64,000 nucleotides of DNA from an uncultured Treponema sp. (GTDB lineage: Bacteria > Spirochaetota > Spirochaetia > Treponematales > Treponemataceae), in contig CAJUBD010000009.1 of NCBI GenBank assembly GCA_910584475.1, forward strand, positions 81,370-145,369, in the 5' to 3' direction. Below, piece after piece: positions 8,287 through 15,143 of this stretch. The notes beneath the pieces are model-generated. The model saw nothing but the letters and a program-made list of their open reading frames with translations. It was not told the DNA's origin and did not search any database. Both the position numbers and the translations under genes were made by a program. Every line of letters begins with the position of its first letter. The first letter of the stretch is position 1.

Positions 8287-9283
8287 TCACATTCGCTTCA
8301 AAACTTCGCCGATGTCGCAGTCGATTCCGAGCGACTTATTTTTGATTTCGGCAGGAATGTAAACTTCGCCTTTGTTGATGCAAATGTAAAATGCGTCGCG
8401 GAAATTTTGCGTCATTTGCCAAAACGGATATTTTATTCGCAAGAGGGTTTAATACCCCGACACTTGTGTCGGAAGCGTAAACTAAAAGATGCGATTGGAA
8501 AAAACAAATCTTTCGATTAGAAAATGAAGGTTTGTAAAATGGTATTAAACCCGACTAAAATCCATTCCTTACAGAACCAACATACCCCGATGCTCTGCGT
8601 CGGGGTATGTTGATTATTCCGGGCGTGTTTGCGCCGATTCCCAATTCCAAGAACAAAATCTTTTTCGTTTTGTTTTGCGTCAAGAATTTTTTGTAGCGTT
8701 CACACGCCTTGTGCCAGCCCTCGTCTTCCACGAATGTGTCATCTGCGCGCAAATTCATCAACATCGGCTTTCCGCATTTCGGGCATTTTGGGACAAGCTC
8801 ACTCGGCACTTTCATATCTTTTTGCTCGGAGTACATTCGGCGAATTGTTTTTTCGTTGTCGTAAGTTTTTTTGTGGCAAGGCACGCTGCATTGAAAAAGC
8901 CCATAGTCGCCCTGCGTATAGAAAAGCCGTTCTTTGTCGAAGCCCGCTCGCTGAAAACAATGGTCAACATTCGTCGTTATTACGAAATAATTTTTGCCTT
9001 GAACAATTTCAAGCAAACTTTCGTAAACGGGAATCGGCGGCGGAGAAAATCTGTTCAAGTAAACATAGCGCGACCAATACGCCCAATGCTCTTCAAGCGT
9101 CTCATAAGGATAAAATCCGCCCGAATACATATCGTGAAAATTGTACTTCGCCTCGAAGTCGCTGAAATTTTCGTGGAAACGTTTTCCACTGTAAACATAG
9201 CCCGCCGAAGTGGAAAGTCCTGCGCCAGCTCCAATGACGATTGCCTGTGCGCCTTCGAGTTTCGATTTTAGATTTTCAAGCAA
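8287..9283 (-). pseudogene. Class M sirtuin (SirTM-like) gene interrupted by a 175-bp insert
   Basis: Reading from a TTG start at 9283 (AAGGAAAG just upstream), the protein has the sirtuin NAD-binding motifs GAGAGLSTSAGYVYSGKRF, DMYSGGFYPYETLEEHWAYW, ITTNVDHCFQRAGF and TQGDYGLFQC, plus a zinc-site pair CPKCGKP. These are typical of the class M sirtuins that act as protein ADP-ribosyltransferases. After ANTPGII the frame runs into unrelated sequence and stops at 8555. The missing C-terminus is still readable at 8437-8287 (IKYPFWQMTQNFRDAFYICI and on to EVLKRM). The gene was therefore split by the insert at 8438-8612 and is probably inactive. No macrodomain or lipoyl-carrier partner gene is in the window. 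Confidence 0.8.
8438..8612. mobile_element. MITE-like 175-bp insert in the sirtuin gene
   Basis: The boundaries are set by restoring the sirtuin protein: ...ANTPGI I ends near 8613 and KYPFWQ resumes near 8437. Both ends read inward as A(T/CAT)ACCCCGAC followed by a palindrome: CCGACACTTGTGTCGG at 8456-8471, and a 10-bp stem (8581-8590 with 8600-8609) at the other end. ATT occurs on each flank (8435-8437 and 8613-8615), a possible 3-base target duplication. It is too short to encode a transposase. A related CCCCGACGCTTGCGTCG palindrome occurs at 45464-45480. Confidence 0.6.
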
Positions 9284-9285
9284 AT

Positions 9286-9695
9286 TATCTTTCCTTATTA
9301 TTTAAAGGTGAAGTTCGAATTGTTAAGAACACGCTTTCGCGATGAAATGCCTTCGCAACGAGCGCGAAGTTTCAAGAGGAAAATACAGTGGATAAGCGAG
9401 TTTTCGCAAGAAAACTCGAAATTAAACTTGTCGCGATATTTTAGCGACAAGTTTAAATGTTCCTTAAATGGTGAGTTTTGAAAAAAAACTCGAGTTAAAA
9501 GTTTACGCGCCATTTTAGCGTAAACTTTTAACCTTCCTTAAATTTCAGCAAGGAAGAAAGTTTGAACTTTCGACTTGCTGAAAAAGTTGCTTCGCAACAA
9601 AGTGAGAAGCAACGGTGGATAAGCGAGTTTTGGAACAAAACTCGAGTTAAAAGTTTACGCGCCATTTTGGCGTAAACTTTTAACGTTCCTTTATT
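9286..9695 (-). repeat. Composite hairpin elements (about three units) between the sirtuin and flaB genes
   Basis: Read on the minus strand, variable first hairpins occur at about 9650-9688, 9490-9530 and 9420-9460. Each has the pattern TTAAA-arm-loop-arm-TTTAA with loops CAAAATGGC or TAAAATATC. Each is followed by CGAGTTTT...AAAACTCG hairpins and by the nested fourth hairpin (for example 9544-9586, arms CAGCAAG / CTTGCTG with inner GAAAGT / ACTTTC). The last unit ends in AAGGAAAG, which is the ribosome site of the sirtuin gene. The whole 410-base gap is filled by these repeats and holds no gene. It also follows the flaB stop directly. Confidence 0.8.
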
Positions 9696-10556
9696 CTAGC
9701 GCAAGAGGCTGAGAACATTCTGCGACTGCTGGTTCGCCTGTGCGAGCATCGCCATGCCGGCCTGCGTAAGCACTTGGTCTTTCGTAAATTCGACCATTTC
9801 GGAAGCCATGTCAGTGTCGCGGATGCGGCTTTCAGAAGCCTGAAGATTTTCGGCTCCAATATCAAGACCCTTGACGGCGTGCTCAAGGCGGTTCTGGTAA
9901 GCGCCAAGGTCGGCTCGCTGCTTGTTGATTTTCATCAAAGCCTGATCCAAAGTTCCGATCGCGCGGTTCGCCTCATCAGGAGCGGCAAGGGAAATTTTCG
10001 ACTCGTCGCCAACATTGCGGATTCCCAAAGCCATGGCTGTCATCGTTCCGATGTAGACCTGAGTGCGCTGATCCATATTCGCGCCGATGTGGAACCACAT
10101 GGAGCCAGTGACGACATTTTCACCAGTCGGGCGGGCGAAACGACCTGTAAGCATGTTCATACCGTTGAACTGCGCTGCAGATGCGATGCGATCCACTTCG
10201 TCTACGAGAGAAGAAACCTCAACTTGAATCATCATGCGGTCTTCGTCAGTGTAGATTCCGTTTGAAGACTGAACAGCCAATTCACGGATGCGGTGGATGA
10301 TATCCTCAGTTTCCTGAAGATAGCCTTCGGTCGTCTGAATGAAAGAAATGCCGTTTTCCGCGTTTTCTGAAGCTTGGTTCAAGCCGCGAATCTGAGCACG
10401 CATTTTTTCAGACACTGCCAAACCGGAAGCATCATCACCCGCGCGGTTGATTTTCAAGCCAGACGAGAGTTTCTCCATGCTCTTTTGGTTTGCAAGTTCA
10501 GTGATTCCTTCTGAACGCTGCGCAAACATTGCGCTCATGTTGTGATTGATAACCAT
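9696..10556 (-). CDS. flaB: Periplasmic flagellin core protein FlaB
   Basis: Core subunit of the spirochaete periplasmic flagellar filament. At 286 residues it is a D0/D1-only flagellin. The N-terminus MVINHNMSAMFAQR and SGLKINRAGDDASGLAVSEK, and the C-terminus SRIRDTDMASEMVEFTK, NQQSQNVLSLLR, are classic FlaB sequences. There is no signal peptide, as expected for a flagellar export substrate. An AAGGAGA ribosome site and a sigma28-type promoter lie upstream, with a leader of about 100 bases. Confidence 0.97.
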   Translation of the reverse strand: MVINHNMSAMFAQRSEGITELANQKSMEKLSSGLKINRAGDDASGLAVSEKMRAQIRGLNQASENAENGISFIQTTEGYLQETEDIIHRIRELAVQSSNGIYTDEDRMMIQVEVSSLVDEVDRIASAAQFNGMNMLTGRFARPTGENVVTGSMWFHIGANMDQRTQVYIGTMTAMALGIRNVGDESKISLAAPDEANRAIGTLDQALMKINKQRADLGAYQNRLEHAVKGLDIGAENLQASESRIRDTDMASEMVEFTKDQVLTQAGMAMLAQANQQSQNVLSLLR

Positions 10557-10590
10557 AGTGTATCTCCTTACATGTTTTTTTTGAGCAGCC

Positions 10591-10632
10591 TATTGAAACA
10601 GGTTTCAATAGAAGAACCCGGTTTGCTCCCGC
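10591..10632 (-). other. Hairpins in the flaB leader
   Basis: The leader of flaB contains two stem-loops: TATTGAAAC / GTTTCAATA (10591-10610) and GAACCCGG / CCGGTTC with one bulge (about 10614-10638). They lie between the sigma28 start point and the ribosome site. They could affect stability or translation of the abundant flagellin mRNA; the function is inferred only. Confidence 0.45.
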
Positions 10633-10657
10633 CGGTTCTCACCACCCTACATAAATT

Positions 10658-10685
10658 TTATCGGAGTTTGAAAAAAAGACTTAAG
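10658..10685 (-). promoter_or_regulatory. flaB: Sigma28 (FliA)-type flagellar promoter of flaB
   Basis: Read on the minus strand: TTAAG (-35 side, 10685-10680) then TCCGATAA (10665-10658), with 14 bases between TAAG and TCCGATAA. This matches the TAAA-N15-GCCGATAA sigma28 consensus closely. It supports late flagellar-class control of flaB. Confidence 0.8.
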
Positions 10686-10724
10686 CGAATTTTCAAAAAA
10701 AATTGCTTTTCGCCCGATTTTTGA

Positions 10725-10753
10725 TTGACAAATTCACTTCATTCTATTATTAT
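10725..10753 (+). promoter_or_regulatory. Sigma70-type promoter of rny
   Basis: TTGACA (10725-10730), a 17-base spacer and TATTAT (10748-10753), 38 bases before the rny ATG. It is divergent from the flaB promoter; the two -35 regions are about 40 bases apart. Confidence 0.75.
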
Positions 10754-10790
10754 AGTATTCTAGAACTATCTTATACATTAGGAGAATAAA

Positions 10791-12317
10791 ATGAACGTTT
10801 TGTTTATTGTTCTCCCTGTTGCAGGCATAGTTCTTGGATGGACAATTCGCTGGCTGTATGCCAGATTTCAATTATCTGCGTCAGAACAAAAAGCTGAACG
10901 TGTAAAGCAGGATGCAATTAGAGAAGCTGAAGCTCAGAAAAAAGAAATTTTGCTAAACGCAAAAGATGAACTCATTCGGGAACGAAAGCAGCAGGAAAGG
11001 GAGACTCGCGAACAGCGGGCGGAAGTGCAGCGATATGAGTCGCGCGTAAGCCACAAGGAAGAACTTCTCGACCAACGGGCGGCGGCCTTTGAAAAACAAG
11101 ACAAGGAATTCGCCGAAAAGTTGAAAAATCTCGAAAAGCGCGAGGAAGTCGTTTCCGCGCAGGAAGAGGAATATCGCCGCGAACTTGAGCGGATTTCAGG
11201 GCTTTCCGCGCAGGAAGCCAAGGATTTGATAATCCGAAATCTTGAAAATGACGCGCGGCACGATGCCCAGGCCTTGCTCAACAAAGTGGAGCAGGAAGCG
11301 CAGCTCAACGCCGAAAAAAAGGCTCGGGACATTTTGGTCACGACGATTCAGCGGATTGCCACGGAAACCACGAGCGACATCACTGTGGCGACTGTCTCGC
11401 TTCCCAGCGATGAAATGAAAGGTCGGATAATCGGGCGCGAAGGACGCAATATCCGCACGCTCGAAACTTTGACCGGAGTGGACATCATCATTGACGACAC
11501 TCCGGAAGCGGTCGTGATTTCGTGCTTCGACCCTGTGCGAAAGGAAATCGCCAAAGAATCTTTGGAACGGCTCATTTCCGACGGACGAATCCATCCGGCT
11601 CGAATAGAAGAAATCGTCCAAAAAGTGACGCGCGAAGTGCAAAACAAAATCTATGAAGAAGGCGAAAAAACGCTTTTCGACTTGGGCATCCACAATATTC
11701 CCACGGAGGGCGTTCGCGCGCTCGGGCGGCTTTATTTCCGAACGAGTTATGGGCAGAATGTCCTCACGCACTCAAAGGAAGTCGCGCTGATTGCGGGAAT
11801 GCTCGCCGCCGAATTGGGCGTAAATCGCGATTTGGCAAAGCGCGCCGCGATTCTTCACGACATCGGAAAGGGCGCGGATACTGACAGCGACCAAAACCAT
11901 GCAGAAGTGGGAGCGGAAATCGCGCGGAAGATGGGTGAAAACGCGCTTGTCGTAAACGCAATTGCCGCCCACCACAATGATGTCGAGCCTTCGAGCGTGG
12001 AAGCGGCGATAGTCCAAATTGCGGACGCGATTTCGGCGGCGCGACCAGGCGCGAGGCGTGAAACTGTCGACAATTACGTCAAACGCCTTGAAAATTTGGA
12101 AACGATTGCCGAGAATTTCGGCGGCGTGGAAAAAGCCTACGCGATTCAAGCCGGACGCGAACTTCGCGTTTTGGTGAACAACGAAAAGATTCCTGACGGC
12201 GACGTAAAAGAATTGGCGCGGAAAATCGCGAAGCAAATCGAAAGCGACTTGCGCTATCCAGGCCGCATAAAACTCACGATGATTCGCGAAACGCGCATCG
12301 TAGAATACGCAAGATAA
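10791..12317 (+). CDS. rny: Ribonuclease Y
   Basis: Membrane-anchored endoribonuclease that starts mRNA decay. Order in 508 residues: an N-terminal transmembrane segment (VLFIVLPVAGIVLGWTIRWL), a long charged coiled coil to about residue 190, a KH domain (DEMKGRIIGREGRNIRTLE), and an HD domain (NVLTHSKEVALIAG, RAAILHDIGKG). A TTAGGAG ribosome site precedes the ATG. Full length, with its own promoter and a strong terminator after the stop. Confidence 0.97.
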   Translation: MNVLFIVLPVAGIVLGWTIRWLYARFQLSASEQKAERVKQDAIREAEAQKKEILLNAKDELIRERKQQERETREQRAEVQRYESRVSHKEELLDQRAAAFEKQDKEFAEKLKNLEKREEVVSAQEEEYRRELERISGLSAQEAKDLIIRNLENDARHDAQALLNKVEQEAQLNAEKKARDILVTTIQRIATETTSDITVATVSLPSDEMKGRIIGREGRNIRTLETLTGVDIIIDDTPEAVVISCFDPVRKEIAKESLERLISDGRIHPARIEEIVQKVTREVQNKIYEEGEKTLFDLGIHNIPTEGVRALGRLYFRTSYGQNVLTHSKEVALIAGMLAAELGVNRDLAKRAAILHDIGKGADTDSDQNHAEVGAEIARKMGENALVVNAIAAHHNDVEPSSVEAAIVQIADAISAARPGARRETVDNYVKRLENLETIAENFGGVEKAYAIQAGRELRVLVNNEKIPDGDVKELARKIAKQIESDLRYPGRIKLTMIRETRIVEYAR

Positions 12318-12324
12318 CGAAAAA

Positions 12325-12353
12325 GTCGCGGGTCTTTGGCCCGCGGCTTTTTT
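12325..12353 (+). terminator. Rho-independent terminator of rny
   Basis: Eight-pair GC-rich stem (12325-12332 with 12340-12347), loop TCTTTGG, then six T residues, starting 8 bases after the rny stop. The left flank has AAAAA, so it may work in both directions. Confidence 0.9.
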
Positions 12354-12368
12354 ATTGGGAAGAAGCTT

Positions 12369-12803
12369 TTGGAAAAGCATAATTTGAAAAACGGTGAGTT
12401 TTCAATCAAGCGCGATGAACTAACGGCGAAAGAATTCATAGAACTTTGGCAAAGCGTTTGGGATGGTGCGCCTTCGCTCGAACAGACCGCGTTAGCGATG
12501 CGCAATTCGATTTTCCGTGTTTCAATTTTTGACGGAGAAAAAATCGTCGCGATGGCGCGGATGATTGGCGACTTCGGCTTATGCTATTACATTAAAGATG
12601 TCGTCGTGCGCCCAGAATATCAGCGGCGCGGCATCGGAAAAATGCTCGTGCAAGAAATGCTTGATTTCGTAAAAGAACACGGCACAAAAAACACGGGAAT
12701 TTCCGTGGAACTTTGCGCGATGCCGGAAAAAATTCCGTTCTACGAAAAATTCGGCTTCGCGGCGAACGAAGCGCAACGGCTGAAGTTGATGGTTGAAGTT
12801 TGA
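12369..12803 (+). CDS. GNAT-family N-acetyltransferase
   Basis: Acetyl-CoA-dependent acetyltransferase of unknown substrate, about 144 residues. The acetyl-CoA loop is seen in VVRPEYQRRGIGKMLVQEML, and the C-terminus PFYEKFGFAANEAQRLKLM is typical. The frame opens at a TTG at 12336, but that codon lies inside the rny terminator. The TTG at 12369 follows GGGAAGAAG and is the likelier start, so the start is uncertain. Confidence 0.8.
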   Translation: MEKHNLKNGEFSIKRDELTAKEFIELWQSVWDGAPSLEQTALAMRNSIFRVSIFDGEKIVAMARMIGDFGLCYYIKDVVVRPEYQRRGIGKMLVQEMLDFVKEHGTKNTGISVELCAMPEKIPFYEKFGFAANEAQRLKLMVEV

Positions 12804-12899
12804 CCTTTTGAAAATGTCAGTTTCCTTGCAAATTGCAAATCAAATTTCCTCAAAATAAATCGCAATTCCTTTATTTCGCAAAATTTGATGTGATAAAAT

Positions 12900-12928
12900 T
12901 TGACGAAATGAAATTCTTTTGTTATATT
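12900..12928 (+). promoter_or_regulatory. Sigma70-type promoter of mrp
   Basis: TTGACG (12900-12905), a 17-base spacer and TATATT (12923-12928), about 85 bases upstream of the mrp start. Confidence 0.65.
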
Positions 12929-13020
12929 ATAAAGAAAGTTTCGAAAAATTCGATTTGATTTTGTTCGCGTCAGCGTGAAATTTTTGGCGCGAAATCACTT
13001 TGAAAAGCGAGGAAAACATT

Positions 13021-13860
13021 ATGGCTGAAAACTGCGACCACAAATGCGGAGGATGCTCGAAAAGCGGTTGCGAAGAACGCGACATGCGCGTCTCGCCGAA
13101 CGCGGAAAGCAAGATAAAAAAAGTCATTGGAATCATAAGTGGAAAAGGCGGCGTGGGAAAGTCGCTCGTGACGAGCCTTCTCGCCTGCAAGATGACGAAA
13201 ATGGGCTACCGTTCCGCAATTTTGGACGCGGACATCACTGGACCTTCCATCCCGGAAAGTTTCGGCGAAAGCGACAAGCGCGCCGACGTCGTGGAAGGAA
13301 AGGAAGCGTTGCAGCCCGTAATCACAGCGAGCGGAATCCAGCTTATGTCGATGAATTTCCTTTTGCAAAACGAAAACGATCCGGTTGTTTGGCGCGGACC
13401 TGTGATTTCAGGCGCGGTCAAGCAATTTTGGACGGACGTGATTTGGAAGGATGTGGACTTTATGTTCGTGGACATGCCGCCTGGAACTGGCGACGTTCCG
13501 CTTACTGTTTTTCAGTCGCTGCCGGTAGACGGAATCATTGTCGTTTCGTCGCCGCAGCAGCTCGTGCGCGTCATCGTGGAAAAAGCCGTGAAAATGGCGA
13601 ACATGATGAACATTCCGATTCTCGGTCTCATCGAAAACATGAGTTATGTCAAGTGCCCGGATTGCTCCAAAGAAATCTATGTTTTCGGAAAAAGCAACAT
13701 TGAAGCCATCGCGAAAAATTACAACCTGCCGGTTTTGGCGCGAATCCCGATGCGCCCGGAAACCTCGGCGGCGGTGGATTCAGGCGACATCGAAAGCCTT
13801 GAAGTGCCGGAACTCGACGAAGCGGCGCATAGAATTGAAAAATTATTGGGCGCGGATTAA
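13021..13860 (+). CDS. mrp: Mrp/NBP35-family Fe-S carrier P-loop ATPase
   Basis: Iron-sulfur cluster carrier or assembly ATPase of 279 residues. The N-terminus has a cysteine-rich cluster-binding segment (CDHKCGGCSKSGC). The deviant Walker A is SGKGGVGKSLVTSLLA, followed by DADITGPSIPESFG, FMFVDMPPGTGDVPLT and the CPDC pair used for cluster binding. The ATG at 13021 follows AGCGAGGAAAAC and was preferred to the ATG at 13000. The short N-terminal Cys motif resembles archaeal and NBP35-like forms. Confidence 0.93.
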   Translation: MAENCDHKCGGCSKSGCEERDMRVSPNAESKIKKVIGIISGKGGVGKSLVTSLLACKMTKMGYRSAILDADITGPSIPESFGESDKRADVVEGKEALQPVITASGIQLMSMNFLLQNENDPVVWRGPVISGAVKQFWTDVIWKDVDFMFVDMPPGTGDVPLTVFQSLPVDGIIVVSSPQQLVRVIVEKAVKMANMMNIPILGLIENMSYVKCPDCSKEIYVFGKSNIEAIAKNYNLPVLARIPMRPETSAAVDSGDIESLEVPELDEAAHRIEKLLGAD

Positions 13861-14130
13861 CGCAGACGGGAAAAAGGCAGGATGTGTTTGTAGCCGGTGT
13901 TGGTCTCTCACACGCTGGCTGTAGAGAGGGTCTCTCTAGCCAATGTGAGGGGGTATATACAAGATATGAAAGTTATTAGAGAATAGTTGACAGGACGAAT
14001 GTTCAAATCGACTTGTTTTCAAAAGCATCTTGGTCACACTCATTCTTGACACATTCTGAAATTACATCTATCACATATTTTCTGTTTACATTTTTTCCAC
14101 TTTATAAAATAACAGCGTTATTTTATAAAG
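13861..14130. other. Gap after mrp with two strong hairpins and a possible gene tail
   Basis: Two structures stand out. At 13907-13949 there is an imperfect nested hairpin (CTCACA / TGTGAG, TGGCT / AGCCA, AGAGA / TCTCT). At 14098-14132 there is a perfect 15-pair stem with loop CAGCG. Between them, the minus strand from about 14095 to 13998 reads a 32-residue tail (GKNVNRKYVIDVISECVKNE...) that looks like the end of a lost gene. Nothing else coding is seen. Confidence 0.4.
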
Positions 14131-14470
14131 TGTTCCTTAAAATTAAGCACCGCAGGAAGTTTCAACTTCCGAGGACGCTTAATTAGCCCGCGCGAGCGGG
14201 CAGTAAATCGCGAGTTTTTGAAAAAAACTCGTATTAAAATCAGCAACACAATTTTAGTTGCTGATTTTAAATGTTCATTTATTTTCAGCAACGAAGAAAG
14301 TATCAACTTTCGAGTTGCTGAAAACGCGATTTCGTAACGAAGTGCCTTCGCAACGAGCGTGCAACGCGAAGTTTCCAGCGGAAACCGCAGTAAATGGCGA
14401 GTTTTGGAACGAAACTCGTATTAAAATCAGCGCGCCATTTCAGCGCGGATTTTAAACCTTCGTTTATTTT
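14131..14470 (-). repeat. Composite hairpin elements (two units) upstream of the viperin-like operon
   Basis: Faces the minus strand, away from both flanking plus-strand genes. Unit one (14131-14280) has the nested hairpin with GGAAGTT / AACTTCC, a GC-rich hairpin GCCCGCGCGAGCGGGC, CGAGTTTTT / AAAAACTCG, and the variable hairpin with arms AATCAGCAAC / GTTGCTGATT. Unit two (14281-14470) has the variable hairpin AAAATC(C/A)GCGC type with loop TGAAATGGC. Unit one is nearly identical to the copies at 56560-56705 and 60897-61050. Confidence 0.8.
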
Positions 14471-14540
14471 CGACAGCGTAAGAATCTTCATTCAAGAATT
14501 ATTGAAATAGCGGTTCTGCGACATAAATTGTAATGAGGGC

Positions 14541-14568
14541 TTGATTTTTTTTCATAATATGCTATAAT
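14541..14568 (+). promoter_or_regulatory. Promoter of the viperin-like operon
   Basis: TTGATT (14541-14546), a 16-base spacer and a perfect TATAAT (14563-14568). The -10 box ends 11 bases before the ATG of the first gene, so the predicted leader is only about 5 bases. The AAGGA at 14573-14577 would be too close to the ATG to work as a normal ribosome site. Confidence 0.75.
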
Positions 14569-14579
14569 ATACAAGGAAT

Positions 14580-15143
14580 ATGTACAGAGACAAAATCGGA
14601 GTTATTCACGGGAGATTTCAAGGATTTCACAACGGACATCTTGAATATCTGCTTGCTGGAAAAAGCAGATGTGAGCATCTGGTGATTGGAATCACGAATT
14701 TTCTTCGTACCGCAAAAAGCGAACGGATAAATAGCCTTGACAATCACAGGCTTACAACACAGGCAAATCCGTTCACCTATTTTGAGCGGATGGAAATGAT
14801 ACGGCTTGCACTTTTGGAAAACAATGTAAAGGAATCGGAATTCTCAATAGTTCCTTTTTCTATAGAGCAGCCTGAATTGATATTCAACTTTACTCCTAAA
14901 AATGCCGTATACTATATGACCATTTACGATGATTGGGGCAGAGAAAAATTAAGAATCCTCAAAGAACTTGACCTCAAAGTTGAAGTCATGTGGGAACGAA
15001 CGGAAAGCCAAAAGCCAGTATCAGGAACACTTGTCCGCGAGCGAATTCGTTCAGGGGGAAATTGGGAGCAGTTTGTTCCCGCATCCGTCGCACGATACAT
15101 AAAGACACACGATTTGGAAAAGGTGATAAAAGACTATGCTTGA
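14580..15143 (+). CDS. HxGH-type nucleotidyltransferase (NMNAT/NadM-like), first gene of the viperin-like operon
   Basis: Cytidylyltransferase-fold enzyme of 187 residues. The nucleotide-binding motif is IHGRFQGFHNGHLEYLL (residues 9-25, HxGH = HNGH), and the C-terminal ISSTxxR-like motif is SGTLVRERIR (about 147-156). It resembles archaeal-type nicotinamide-nucleotide adenylyltransferases but lacks a Nudix or other extra domain. The segment ANPFTYFERMEMIRLAL is a recognisable trait of a subgroup. The substrate is unknown: transfer of a nucleotide from an NTP to a phosphorylated partner is the family reaction. It overlaps the next gene by 8 bases, so the two are likely translationally coupled. 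Codon use (AGA/AGG for Arg, ATA for Ile) differs from the neighbouring core genes. Confidence 0.8.
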   Translation: MYRDKIGVIHGRFQGFHNGHLEYLLAGKSRCEHLVIGITNFLRTAKSERINSLDNHRLTTQANPFTYFERMEMIRLALLENNVKESEFSIVPFSIEQPELIFNFTPKNAVYYMTIYDDWGREKLRILKELDLKVEVMWERTESQKPVSGTLVRERIRSGGNWEQFVPASVARYIKTHDLEKVIKDYA

